Shown here: in pieces, positions 15,379 through 23,691 of the stretch
Layout of the letters: every line of letters begins with the position of its first letter
How positions within the stretch are numbered: position 1 is the stretch's first letter
NCBI GenBank assembly: GCA_946479505.1
Contig: CAMLGC010000036.1
Coordinates: forward strand, 1-24,446
Origin: an uncultured Sphingomonadaceae bacterium
Lineage (GTDB): Bacteria; Pseudomonadota; Alphaproteobacteria; Sphingomonadales; Sphingomonadaceae
Direction of reading: 5' to 3'
Length of the DNA stretch: 24,446 nucleotides
Notes under the pieces: generated by a model
What the model was told of the DNA's origin: nothing
The model's input: only the letters and a program-made list of their open reading frames with translations
Databases searched by the model: none
Translations under genes and position numbers: made by a program

Positions 15379-16259
15379 GCCCGCGGATGGGCGTTGCGAT
15401 AGACGTCCATCAGGTGCGCGGCATCGACCGCGGTGTAGATCTGGGTCGAGCTGAGGCTCGCATGGCCGAGCAGCTCTTGGAGCGCGCGCAGGTCTGCCCC
15501 GCGGCCCAGCAGGTGCGTCGCGAAGCTGTGGCGCAGCGCGTGCGGGGTGGTGCGCTCCGACAGGCCGAGCGTGCCGCGCGCGCGCTGGACGGCGCGGCGG
15601 ACGATCCCGGGAGCAAGCGGCCCGCCCTTGGCGCCGCGGAACAAAGCGGCCTCGCGCGGCAGCGGCCAGGGGCATTGCGCCACATAGGCCTCTATGCCCA
15701 GGCGCACCTGCGGGAGCAGCGGCACGATGCGGGTCTTGGCGCGCTTGCCGGTAACCGCGACGGTCTCTCCCAGCGGCAGCACCGCCGCGGTGAGCCCCAC
15801 CGCCTCGCCGATGCGAAGGCCGGCGCCGTACAGCAGCAGCAGCACCGCCCAATCGCGCGCGGCGATCCACGGCTCGGCCGCGTTCTCGGCGACCTCCTCG
15901 GCAAGCGCCACCGCCTCGTCGGGCGAGATCGGGCGCGGCACGCCCTTCTTGATGCGCGGCCCCTTGAGCCGGGGGGCCGCGCCCTCACCACCGCAAAAGG
16001 CGAGGAAGCCGCGCACCGCCGACAATTCGCGTGCCGCCGCGGCGTTGCCGATCCCCTGCCCGCGCCGATGCGCGAGGAAGGCGCGCAGATCCGCCGCGGA
16101 CACGCGCGCGAGGTCGGCGCGCCCGACCGGCCCACCCCAATGCCCGCTCAGGAACGCGAGTAGCCGCTCGGCGGTCGCCTGATAGGCGCGCACCGTATGG
16201 CCCGAACGCCGACGATCGCGCGCGAGGTGTTGCCCGAATTCCCCCGCGAGCGTCGCCAT
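15375..16259 (-). CDS. xerC: Tyrosine recombinase XerC
   Basis: XerC, with XerD, resolves chromosome dimers at dif during division. The 294-residue protein has an N-terminal SAM-like core-binding domain (1-100) and a C-terminal catalytic domain with all expected residues: R149 in GLRIGE, K172 in GKRAKTR, H240 and R243 in HALRHSFATHLL, H266 in LLGHASL and the nucleophile Y275 in QIYTAVD. The length and lack of an adjacent att site argue for a housekeeping recombinase rather than an integrase; whether it is XerC or XerD is assigned from the neighbourhood (near priA and transaldolase) and is less certain than the family. The start is separated from the transaldolase stop by one base, so the two genes are coupled. 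Confidence 0.93.
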   Translation of the reverse strand: MATLAGEFGQHLARDRRRSGHTVRAYQATAERLLAFLSGHWGGPVGRADLARVSAADLRAFLAHRRGQGIGNAAAARELSAVRGFLAFCGGEGAAPRLKGPRIKKGVPRPISPDEAVALAEEVAENAAEPWIAARDWAVLLLLYGAGLRIGEAVGLTAAVLPLGETVAVTGKRAKTRIVPLLPQVRLGIEAYVAQCPWPLPREAALFRGAKGGPLAPGIVRRAVQRARGTLGLSERTTPHALRHSFATHLLGRGADLRALQELLGHASLSSTQIYTAVDAAHLMDVYRNAHPRA

Positions 16260-16260
16260 A

Positions 16261-16914
16261 TCAACCGATCGTCTGGCCCGTCTTCGCCCAATCGGCCATG
16301 AACCCCTCGATTCCCTTGTCGGTGAGCGGGTGCCTGACGAGCGCGCGGATCACCGCGGGCGGGGCGGTCATCACGTCTGCGCCGAGCTTGGCCGATTCGA
16401 GCACATGGACCGGATGGCGCACGCTCGCGACGAGGATTTCGGTGTCGAACGCGTAATTGTCGTAGATCAGCCGGATGTCCGAGATGAGCTGCATTCCGTC
16501 GAACCCGACATCGTCGTGCCGGCCGACGAAGGGCGACACGAAGCTCGCGCCTGCCTTGGCCGCGAGCAGCGCCTGGTTGGCCGAGAAGCACAGCGTGACG
16601 TTGACCATCGTGCCGTCGTCGGTCAGCGCCTTGCACGTCTTCAAGCCGTCGATCGTCAGCGGCACCTTGATCGCGACATTGTCCGCGATTCGCCGCAGCA
16701 CCTCGGCCTCCTTCATCATCGTCTCGTGATCGAGCGCGACGACCTCTGCCGAAACGGGGCCGGGCGTGATTTCACAGATTTCGGCGACGACCTCGAGAAA
16801 TTTGCGGCCGGACTTGTGGATCAGCGACGGATTGGTGGTGACGCCATCGACCAGCCCCGATTCGGCAAGGTCGCGAATCTCGGCGGTATCGGCGGTGTCG
16901 ACGAAGAACTTCAT
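16261..16914 (-). CDS. Transaldolase, short FSA/TalC type
   Basis: This 217-residue enzyme is a short-form transaldolase or fructose-6-phosphate aldolase. It begins [16 protein letters not shown], has GVTTNPSLI at 24-32, and carries the Schiff-base lysine K83 in [14 protein letters not shown], followed by [20 protein letters not shown]. Short forms act as decamers in the cytoplasm and either transfer dihydroxyacetone units in the pentose phosphate pathway or cleave fructose 6-phosphate; sequence alone does not separate the two. The frame is open 49 codons upstream, but the family N-terminus fixes the start, with GAGG about nine bases before it. It is one base from xerC and probably leads a two-gene transcript. 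It diverges from the DUF2490 gene across a 205-base gap. Confidence 0.95.
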   Translation of the reverse strand: MKFFVDTADTAEIRDLAESGLVDGVTTNPSLIHKSGRKFLEVVAEICEITPGPVSAEVVALDHETMMKEAEVLRRIADNVAIKVPLTIDGLKTCKALTDDGTMVNVTLCFSANQALLAAKAGASFVSPFVGRHDDVGFDGMQLISDIRLIYDNYAFDTEILVASVRHPVHVLESAKLGADVMTAPPAVIRALVRHPLTDKGIEGFMADWAKTGQTIG

Positions 16915-17054
16915 GTGGGGAAACCTCGGTGCGTTGCTGGTTGGCGGGACAGCGCGATCGAGCGGTGCCGTGTCGGCGCCACTTTGGCAAATTCCGGCGC
17001 CGGTGGACAGCCTTGATGGGGCCGGCCGAGCAATGAAACAAAAGCGTCGCGCGA

Positions 17055-17083
17055 TTGTCATGCGGGTGTCATGCCGATGTCGC
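17055..17083 (+). promoter_or_regulatory. Three 7-mers at 11-bp spacing resembling a PhoB box
   Basis: TTGTCAT (17055-17061), GTGTCAT (17066-17072) and ATGTCGC (17077-17083) recur with an exact 11-bp period in the gap upstream of the DUF2490 gene. PhoB boxes are 7-bp CTGTCAT-like repeats with 4-bp linkers. The linkers here (GCGG, GCCG) are GC-rich, unlike the AT-rich consensus. A poor -10-like TAGAGC follows 11 bases after the second repeat. The repeats are seen; PhoB binding is inference. Confidence 0.45.
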
Positions 17084-17119
17084 TAGAGCGCGCCAGCCAA
17101 AACCGACGCAAAGGGCCAC

Positions 17120-17800
17120 ATGATGCGCATCCTGCTTTTCGCTTTCCCGCTCGCGCTGCTCGCCACGCCCGCCAGGGCGCAGACCGATACCGACACGCAA
17201 GGCTGGGCCACGGTCAGCGCCTCGACCGAGCTCGACGAGGGCGTCGAGCTGACTCTCGAGGGCGTCGCGCGCTTCGGCAACGATGCCAACGGGCTGTACG
17301 AGGCCGAGTTCGGCGGCTGGCTCGGCTTCGATGCGGGCGGCGGGGTGACGATCTCGACCGGCTATGTCCGCGTGCCCGGCTATTTGAACGGCGATCTCAC
17401 CAAAATGGAGGATCGCCCGCGCCAGCAGGTGAGCTTCCCGCTAGCCTCGTTCGGTGGCGGCAAGCTTTCCGGCCGGGTGCGGCTGGAGGAAAGGCTGCGC
17501 CGCGGCGGCGACGATGTCGGCTTGAGGCTGCGCCCGCAGATCAAATATTCGCTGCCCTTCCGTGCCGGCAGCAAGACCGTGCTGGTGCTGAGCCACGAGA
17601 GCTTCGTCGAGATCAACGATACCGATTGGGGACAGGTGTCGGGCTATGCGCGGATGCGCAACGCGATCGCGGTAAAGACACCGCTCAACGACGCAATCTC
17701 GGTCGAGGCGGGTTACCTGAACCAATATGATTTCGGCAGGGACGGCGCGCACGACAAGATGGCGCACGTGGCCACGGTGGCGCTTTCGGTCGGATTTTGA
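17120..17800 (+). CDS. DUF2490 family outer-membrane-type beta-barrel protein
   Basis: This 226-residue protein carries a signal peptide (RILLFAFPLALLATPARA, likely cut after residue 20). The mature part alternates polar and hydrophobic residues in short strands ending in FSVGF-like terminal aromatics (SVGF), the layout of a small outer-membrane barrel. Segments such as VRLEERLRRG, RLRPQIKYSLPF, LVLSHESFVEIN and SVEAGYLNQYDF match my recollection of DUF2490 proteins, annotated as uncharacterised outer-membrane proteins. Two adjacent ATGs are possible starts, with AAGG about six bases upstream of the first. It stands alone on the plus strand, with priA 55 bases downstream. A PhoB-box-like repeat lies upstream, which would suit a phosphate-related porin or barrel, but the function is unknown. 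Confidence 0.82.
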   Translation: MMRILLFAFPLALLATPARAQTDTDTQGWATVSASTELDEGVELTLEGVARFGNDANGLYEAEFGGWLGFDAGGGVTISTGYVRVPGYLNGDLTKMEDRPRQQVSFPLASFGGGKLSGRVRLEERLRRGGDDVGLRLRPQIKYSLPFRAGSKTVLVLSHESFVEINDTDWGQVSGYARMRNAIAVKTPLNDAISVEAGYLNQYDFGRDGAHDKMAHVATVALSVGF

Positions 17801-17855
17801 GTAACGCTGCCGACGCGGGGATTCATTCCGCGCGCTGAAGCGCTATGTGGGGGCG

Positions 17856-20030
17856 ATGGTTTCCTCGCGTGCCCGCGTCCTCGTCATGAATTCGGCGCTC
17901 GGCCCGCTCGACTATCGCGTGCCGCACGGCATGGCGGTCGAGTCGGGGTCGATCGTCGTCGCGCCGTTGGGGCCGCGGCAGCTTGTCGGGATCGTGTGGG
18001 AGCCCGAGCGGATGCCCTCCGATGCCGAGGTGGGCGACAACCGGCTGCGCAACCTGATCGGCGTGCTGCCAGCCCCGCCGCTCGCGCCCGCGCTGCGGCG
18101 GCTGATCGAATGGACCGCGGACTATTATCTCGCGCCGCCGGCCGCGGTCGCGCGGATGACCTTGGCCTCAACCTCGGCGCTCGAGGGCGGGCGCACCGCG
18201 ACCGAATATCGCGCGACCGGCACGGTTCCCGAGCGGATGACGCCGCAGCGCGCGCAGGCGCTCGAACGAATCGGCGAGCGACAGGGGCTGATCCGTGAAC
18301 TCGCGATCGCGGCGGACGTATCGGACGGGGTGATCCGCGGACTCGTCAAGACGGGCGCGATCGAGGCGGTCGAGGTCGATATCGACAGCCCCTATCCAAT
18401 GCCCGATCCTGCGCATGACGTACCCGAGCTCTCGCCCGATCAGCGCCGGGCGGCGGAGGCGTTTACCAAATCGGTGCGCGCGCGGGCGTTCGAGCCGTAT
18501 CTGCTCGATGGCGTCACCGGATCGGGCAAGACCGAGGTCTATTTCGAGGCCATCGCCGCGGCCATCGCTGAGGGGCGGCAGAGCCTGGTACTGCTCCCCG
18601 AGATCGCCCTGACCGAACCCTTTCTCAAGCGCTTCACCGCTCGCTTCGGGTGCGAGCCGGTGGCGTGGCATTCGGGGCTGCGGCAATCGCAACGGCGGCG
18701 CGCGTGGCGGGCGATCGCGAGCGGCGAGGCGCTGGTGACGGTGGGGGCGCGGTCGGCGCTGTTCCTGCCGTACGCCAACCTCGGCCTGATCGTCGTCGAC
18801 GAGGCGCACGAGACGAGCTTCAAACAGGAGGAGGGCGTCCATTATCACGCGCGCGACGTCGCGGTGATGCGCGGGCTGTTCGAGCAATGCCCTGTCGTGC
18901 TCGCCTCGGCGACGCCCGCGATCGAGACGCGCCAGCAGGTCGAGATCGGCCGCTATGCCGAATTGAAGCTTCCCGGCCGCTACGGCGCCGCCGAAATGCC
19001 CGGGATCGAGGCGATCGACCTGATCGCATCGCCGCCCGAACGCGGGCGCTGGATCGCGCCGCCGCTGGTGCGTGCGATCGACGAGACGCTGGCGCGCGAC
19101 GAGCAGGTGCTGCTCTTCCTCAACCGCCGCGGCTACGCGCCGCTGACCCTGTGCCGGACGTGCGGGCATCGCTTCCAATGCCCCAATTGCACCGCGTGGA
19201 TGGTCGAGCACCGGCTGGTGCGGCGACTCGCCTGTCACCATTGCGGGCACATCGAGCCGACCCCACGCGCCTGCCCCGAATGCGACAACGAGGACAGCCT
19301 GGTCGCGTGCGGCCCCGGCGTCGAGCGGATCGCCGACGAGGTGGCGGCGCTCTGGCCCGAGGCCAAGGCCGCCATCGTCACCTCGGACACGATCTGGTCG
19401 CCTGCCAAGGCGGCCGAGTTCGTCCACCGGATGGAGGCGGGCGACATCGACATCGTCGTCGGCACGCAGCTCGTCACCAAGGGCTATCACTTCCCCAATT
19501 TGACGCTGGTCGGGGTGATCGACGCCGATCTGGGCCTCGAAGGTGGCGATTTGCGCGCGGCCGAGCGGACGTTTCACCAGATTATGCAGGTATCGGGGCG
19601 CGCGGGGCGTGGCGAGAAACCGGGCCACGTCTATCTCCAGACGCACAGTCCGAGCGCGCCCGTGATGCAGGCGCTGGTGACGGGCGACGCCGAGGCGTTC
19701 TACGCTGCGGAGACCGAGGCGCGGCGCGAGGCGGGCGCGCCGCCCTTCGGCCGCTATGCGGCGATCGTCGTCAGTTCCGAGGACAAGGACGCCGCGCACG
19801 AGGCAGCGGTGCGGATCGGCCGGAGCGCACCCGAGATCGACGGCATGGCGGTGTACGGCCCCGCCCCCGCCCCGCTCGCGATGCTGCGCGGCCGTCACCG
19901 CTTCCGCCTGCTCGTCCACGCCCGCCGCGCGCTCGACGTGCAGGACGTGATCCGCGACTGGCTCGGCACGCTTCAATGGCCCGCCAAGGTGCGCGTGACC
20001 GTGGATGTCGATCCGTACAGCTTCTTGTGA
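17856..20030 (+). CDS. priA: Primosomal protein N' (replication restart helicase PriA)
   Basis: PriA binds abandoned replication forks and reloads the replisome. The 724-residue protein has the N-terminal DNA-binding domain (about 1-180), Walker A GVTGSGKT at 219-226, PEIALTE, the DEAH box followed by ETSFKQEEGVHYHARD at about 315-335, and LASATPAIE. Eight zinc cysteines are paired as CRTC, CPNC, CHHC and CPEC (433 to 476). The helicase C-terminal motifs GTQLVTKGYHFPNL and QVSGRAGRG follow. A GTG nine bases upstream is an alternative start; I prefer the ATG at MVSSRARVLV, though its ribosome site (GGGGG) is poor. It diverges from the transaldolase-xerC pair beyond the DUF2490 gene. Confidence 0.96.
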   Translation: MVSSRARVLVMNSALGPLDYRVPHGMAVESGSIVVAPLGPRQLVGIVWEPERMPSDAEVGDNRLRNLIGVLPAPPLAPALRRLIEWTADYYLAPPAAVARMTLASTSALEGGRTATEYRATGTVPERMTPQRAQALERIGERQGLIRELAIAADVSDGVIRGLVKTGAIEAVEVDIDSPYPMPDPAHDVPELSPDQRRAAEAFTKSVRARAFEPYLLDGVTGSGKTEVYFEAIAAAIAEGRQSLVLLPEIALTEPFLKRFTARFGCEPVAWHSGLRQSQRRRAWRAIASGEALVTVGARSALFLPYANLGLIVVDEAHETSFKQEEGVHYHARDVAVMRGLFEQCPVVLASATPAIETRQQVEIGRYAELKLPGRYGAAEMPGIEAIDLIASPPERGRWIAPPLVRAIDETLARDEQVLLFLNRRGYAPLTLCRTCGHRFQCPNCTAWMVEHRLVRRLACHHCGHIEPTPRACPECDNEDSLVACGPGVERIADEVAALWPEAKAAIVTSDTIWSPAKAAEFVHRMEAGDIDIVVGTQLVTKGYHFPNLTLVGVIDADLGLEGGDLRAAERTFHQIMQVSGRAGRGEKPGHVYLQTHSPSAPVMQALVTGDAEAFYAAETEARREAGAPPFGRYAAIVVSSEDKDAAHEAAVRIGRSAPEIDGMAVYGPAPAPLAMLRGRHRFRLLVHARRALDVQDVIRDWLGTLQWPAKVRVTVDVDPYSFL

Positions 20031-20070
20031 CCCTTGAATGCGGATACGGGATGCTCGAAAGCATGCGGCG

Positions 20071-21609
20071 ATGACGCGACTTTTCCTGACATTGGCGATG
20101 CTCGTCGCGTTCGCGCGGCCGGCGGCGGCGGACGATATTTCGGCGGCGGCGCGCGGCGTGGTGCGCGTGGTGACGATCGCGATCGTCGACAACGAGGTGG
20201 TCGATTTCAGCCACGGCAGCGGGTTTGCGATCGCGCCCAACCGGATCGTCACCAACGCGCATGTCGTCGAGCTCGCCGCACAATATCCGGGCGACGTGGT
20301 CATCGGCGTCGTGCCGTCGGAGGGCGACAAATCGTTCCGGGGCCGCGTGGTCGCCTACGATCCCGCGCGCGACTTGGCCGAGATCGCATTCGAAGGCGAC
20401 GCACTGCCGCCCCTCACGCTCTATAGCGGCCCGGTAACCGACGGCGCGCCCGTGGTCGCCCTGGGCTATCCCGGCAATGTCGACGTCGCGACCGCGCAAT
20501 CGGCCTATGATTACATCACGCCGCAGAGTCCGGTCCGCTCCGAAGGCATCTATTCGGGCGCACGCCAACTGTCGGGCGTCCACGTGCTGCTCCACACCGC
20601 CGACATCGCGCGGGGCAATTCGGGTGGGCCTTTGCTCGACCAATGCGGTCGCGTGATCGGGATCAATTCGGCGATCACGCGCGCGCAGGCGGGCGATGCG
20701 AGCTTCGGCTTCGCGATCGCCGACAGCGAGCTGGCCCAGTTCCTTCGCGAAGCGGGGCAGCAATATCGCGCGGTGGGCACGCCATGCACGAGCATCGAGG
20801 AGCAGCTCGCGGCCGATGCGCAGGCGGCGCAGCGGGAGCAGGAAGCGGCCGACGCCGCAGCACGCGCCAAGGCGGCCGAGGCTGCGGCGGCCAGGGAGCA
20901 CGCGCTCGTCGCCGCGCGTGCGCGCGAAGAGCGCATGGCCGAGAATTTCATGGCGCTCGCCGCATTGTTGCTGGTGGTCGGCGCGCTCGCGGTGGGCGGC
21001 GCGGCTTTGCTCGAAACGCGTGGCCGGCGGCGCGAGGCGATCTGGACGGGCATCGCGGCAGCCGCGTTCTTCGTGGCGGCGATCGCCGTATTCTTCGGTC
21101 GGCCGGACGGCACGGTGTCGCTCGCGACGGCCGGGCTGAGCGGTGCCGACGAGGAGGCCGACGCCGAAACGGCGGCGCCCGCCCCCGGCAAGTTGCTGTG
21201 CCGCTTCGTGGCCGAGCGCAGCCGCGTCACCGTCTCGACCACCGAGGATGTATCGCTCGAATGGCGTCCAGGCGGCTGCGTCAACGGTCGCACGCAATAT
21301 GCGCCGACGGGCGAGGTTTGGGAGCGTGTGCTCGTGCCCGACGAGGAGGACACCGTCTCGATCGCGCGCTTCGACCCGGCGACGCGCACCTACACCAACA
21401 CGCGCTACCTGCTCGGCGCCCGGGACATGGCGGCCCTGCGCAAGCTGCGCGGCGAAACCGAGATCAAGGAATGCACCGGTGACGACGCCGCGCTCGCGGC
21501 GCTCGCCCGCCACGAAGCCGAGCTTCGGGCCGCGCTGCCGAGCCTGCCCAACGAGAAGCTGGTCTATTCGTGCGGCCCCGCCGGCGAGGATACCGCCGCC
21601 GAGGAGTGA
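20071..21609 (+). CDS. Membrane-anchored trypsin-like serine protease with periplasmic C-terminal domain
   Basis: This 512-residue protein has a signal peptide (1-20, ending PAAA), then a trypsin-like domain (about 22-235) with the triad H64 (TNAHVV), D101 (ARDLAEI) and S184 (GNSGGPL). Next comes an Ala/Glu-rich coiled coil (about 242-292), two membrane helices (294-315 and 324-343) joined by a basic loop RGRRR, and a C-terminal domain (about 344-512) with four cysteines (C377, C403, C468, C501). The positive loop predicts that both the protease and the C-terminal domain face the periplasm. No PDZ domain is present, unlike HtrA/DegP. The start at MTRLFLTLAM gives the signal peptide; a start 11 codons earlier would spoil it. 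It follows priA by 40 bases and overlaps the convergent CPBP gene by 46 bases. The substrate is unknown. Confidence 0.85.
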   Translation: MTRLFLTLAMLVAFARPAAADDISAAARGVVRVVTIAIVDNEVVDFSHGSGFAIAPNRIVTNAHVVELAAQYPGDVVIGVVPSEGDKSFRGRVVAYDPARDLAEIAFEGDALPPLTLYSGPVTDGAPVVALGYPGNVDVATAQSAYDYITPQSPVRSEGIYSGARQLSGVHVLLHTADIARGNSGGPLLDQCGRVIGINSAITRAQAGDASFGFAIADSELAQFLREAGQQYRAVGTPCTSIEEQLAADAQAAQREQEAADAAARAKAAEAAAAREHALVAARAREERMAENFMALAALLLVVGALAVGGAALLETRGRRREAIWTGIAAAAFFVAAIAVFFGRPDGTVSLATAGLSGADEEADAETAAPAPGKLLCRFVAERSRVTVSTTEDVSLEWRPGGCVNGRTQYAPTGEVWERVLVPDEEDTVSIARFDPATRTYTNTRYLLGARDMAALRKLRGETEIKECTGDDAALAALARHEAELRAALPSLPNEKLVYSCGPAGEDTAAEE

Positions 21610-22526
21610 GCGACGGCGGCAGGCTCACCCGCCCCGACCTCGTCCCGGCGTGCCCAAAACGGCGCAACGAAATTGCCGCGACGATGCGCGAGCACGAGCA
21701 GCACGACCCCGAGCGCGGTCGCGAGGATCAGCGCCGGAAGCGAGGCCTCGGCGCCGAACGCGCCGCCGGTCAGCAGATCCGAGCCGGTGATGCGCGGGAC
21801 GAGCAGACCCTTGGTATCGAGTCCCGAAATCGCGATGCCGTAGATGCCGCCCTGCGTGAAATTCCAGGCGGCGTGGATGCCGATCGCGGCCCACAGACGC
21901 CGCGTCACCATGTAGATGGCGGCGAGCATGATCCCGGCCTCGAGCGCGATGCAGATCGCCGCGAAGGCACTGGCATTGGGATTGGCGAGGTGAAGCGCAC
22001 CGAACAAGGCCGCCGAGATGGCAAGCGCGATCCAGCTTCCGAGCCAGCGCTCGACGAGACGGAAAACGATGCCGCGCATCATGATTTCCTCGGTGAACCC
22101 CGACAGGATCGCGATCCCGATCACGGGCCAGAGCACCTCTGCCCCGCGCGTGCCGACAACGCGATAGCCGCCGAACAGCGCGATCACGCCGACGATTGCC
22201 GAGAAGATGAGGAACCCGATCAGCAGCCCCGCGCCGAGCTCCTTCGCCCAGCCGGCAAGCCCGAATGCGGTCGGCTTTCTCCGCTCGACGAGGCGGACGA
22301 AGAGCAGATACGCCCCGGTGAAGATCGCCGCGACGATGGCGCCGAAGACCACCGCCATCGGTCCGTTCTGGCCGGCCCCGAGGCCCTGGAGAAGACCCGC
22401 GACAAAGCTGGAGAGCATGCCCGCAATGGCCATGAACGCAAGCCCGATGACGAGCAGCACCAGCGGGAATTGGACGATCTTCCAGACCGTGCTTCCCGGC
22501 GGCGTGTTCGGTTGTGTCGGCAGCAT
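21564..22526 (-). CDS. CPBP (CAAX/Abi) family intramembrane glutamic protease
   Basis: This 320-residue multi-pass membrane protein carries the CPBP active-site motifs: EEIMMRG (EExxxR), FGALHLAN (FxxxH) and HAAWNFTQGG (HxxxN), with a long hydrophobic core from about residue 18 to 285. The family covers Rce1-like prenyl-protein proteases, bacteriocin-immunity proteins and PrsW-type regulators; the bacterial targets are mostly unknown. The C-terminal tail after RRDEVG is polar and looks non-conserved; it overlaps the protease gene on the other strand by 46 bases. The start is preceded by GGGGGGAGAG. It is 64 bases downstream of ada on the same strand and may be read from the ada transcript, but no functional link is evident. 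Confidence 0.9.
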   Translation of the reverse strand: MLPTQPNTPPGSTVWKIVQFPLVLLVIGLAFMAIAGMLSSFVAGLLQGLGAGQNGPMAVVFGAIVAAIFTGAYLLFVRLVERRKPTAFGLAGWAKELGAGLLIGFLIFSAIVGVIALFGGYRVVGTRGAEVLWPVIGIAILSGFTEEIMMRGIVFRLVERWLGSWIALAISAALFGALHLANPNASAFAAICIALEAGIMLAAIYMVTRRLWAAIGIHAAWNFTQGGIYGIAISGLDTKGLLVPRITGSDLLTGGAFGAEASLPALILATALGVVLLVLAHRRGNFVAPFWARRDEVGAGEPAAVAHSSAAVSSPAGPHE

Positions 22527-22590
22527 TTCAAGCTCTCCCCCCGTGAGGCGGCGAGCCTAGCGGGCAATATCGCGCCGGGGAAGTGCCGCC

Positions 22591-23628
22591 TTAACCGGCT
22601 CCCTCGCGTTTTCTGAGCGCGATCTTGCGGTCGACGCCATAGGCATAGCCGCCCATGCTGCCGTCGCTGCGCTGGGCGCGGTGGCAGGGGATGACGATCG
22701 AGACGTGGTTGGCGCCGCATGCGGTTCCTGCGGCGCGGACGGCGCGCGGGTTGCCGGCGGCGGCGGCGAGCTCGGTGTAGGTGCGCGTCTCGCCGGGCGG
22801 GATCGCACGGAGCGCCTGCCAGACGGCCTCCTGGAAGGCGGTGCCCTGAACGTCCACCGGCAGGTCCTGGTCGCGCTCGGGCGATTCGACGCCGGCGACG
22901 ACGCGCGCGGCAAGGTCGGCGAGCGCGCCGCCGCCGGGGACGATCTCGGCCTTGGGAAAGCGCGCGTGGAGCGCCGCTTCGTCCTCGTCGAACGAGACGC
23001 GGCACAGACCCCTGTCGGTCGCGGCGACGAGGAGCGGGCCGAGGCTGGTTTCGGCGATCGTCCAGCGAATGGTGACGCCCGCGCCGCCGCGCTTCCAGGC
23101 ACTCGGGGTCATGCCGAGGCGTTTGGCGCCGCCTTCGTAGAAACGGCTCGGGGCCGAATAGCCGGCCTCGTAGATGGCGTCGGTCACTTTCGTCTCCTGC
23201 ATCAATGCCTCGGCGGCGGCGCGGGCGCGCAGGCCGCGCGCGTAGGCGGCGGGGGTGACACCCGTCGCGCGCTTGAAGAGGCGGTGGAAATGGTGGGGGG
23301 CGTAGCCGACACGGGCGGCGAGCTCGGGAAGCGCGATCGGCGCTTCGGCGGCCTCGATCAGCGCGACCGCGCGCGCGACGGCGAGGCGGTCGCGCCCGAC
23401 CTCGTCGGGCTTGCACCGCAGGCAGGCGCGGAATCCGGCGGCGCGGGCGGCGGCGGGATCGGCGTAGAAGGCGATGTTCTCGCGGCGTGGGTGGCGCGCG
23501 GGGCAGCTCGGCTTGCAGTAGATGCCGGTGGTGCGGACGGCGACGACGAAGCGGCCGTCGGCGTTGCGATCTCGCGCCGCAAAAGCGGCCCAGGCGGTGG
23601 CGGTATCGATGGCGGCGGTCTGTGTCAT
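22591..23628 (-). CDS. ada: Ada: DNA methyl-phosphotriester/O6-methylguanine repair protein and regulator
   Basis: Ada repairs alkylated DNA and, once self-methylated, activates the adaptive response. The 345-residue protein has all parts: the zinc domain with C38, C42, C69 and C72 (GIYCKPSC and CLRCKP), where C38 takes methyl groups from phosphotriesters; the AraC-type helix-turn-helix (about 80-180, with APHHFHRLFKRATGVTPAAY); and the O6-methylguanine transferase domain with acceptor C315 in IVIPCHRAQRSDG. All key residues are intact. A TATATA run lies about ten bases upstream of the start on the coding strand and could be part of a -10. I could not identify a convincing Ada-binding box. 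The downstream gene encodes a CPBP protease; the upstream one is atpC. Confidence 0.95.
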   Translation of the reverse strand: MTQTAAIDTATAWAAFAARDRNADGRFVVAVRTTGIYCKPSCPARHPRRENIAFYADPAAARAAGFRACLRCKPDEVGRDRLAVARAVALIEAAEAPIALPELAARVGYAPHHFHRLFKRATGVTPAAYARGLRARAAAEALMQETKVTDAIYEAGYSAPSRFYEGGAKRLGMTPSAWKRGGAGVTIRWTIAETSLGPLLVAATDRGLCRVSFDEDEAALHARFPKAEIVPGGGALADLAARVVAGVESPERDQDLPVDVQGTAFQEAVWQALRAIPPGETRTYTELAAAAGNPRAVRAAGTACGANHVSIVIPCHRAQRSDGSMGGYAYGVDRKIALRKREGAG

Positions 23629-23691
23629 GCCGCCTATATAAGCGGACGTGCGCGGCGATGCTTCCCGCAGCTTGCGATCAAAGCAGGTCGC

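Noticed and set aside
15375..16259. xerC as a phage or island integrase with attachment sites
   Set aside because: Its length, intact housekeeping motifs, coupling to transaldolase and lack of tRNA or direct repeats nearby all fit a chromosomal Xer recombinase.
18168..20330. A 720-codon open frame on the minus strand opposite priA and its downstream gene
   Set aside because: It mirrors priA, which has all its family motifs. The antisense product is Arg/His/Asp-rich low-complexity sequence, as expected from high-GC codon bias, with no recognisable domain or start signal.
19771..21513. A 580-codon minus-strand open frame opposite the trypsin-like protease gene
   Set aside because: The opposite strand holds a complete catalytic triad, signal peptide and membrane helices; the antisense frame has no recognisable features.
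23629..23691. Ada-binding box upstream of ada
   Set aside because: A GCAAGC stretch vaguely resembles part of the E. coli box, but the match is too short and badly placed to support a site.
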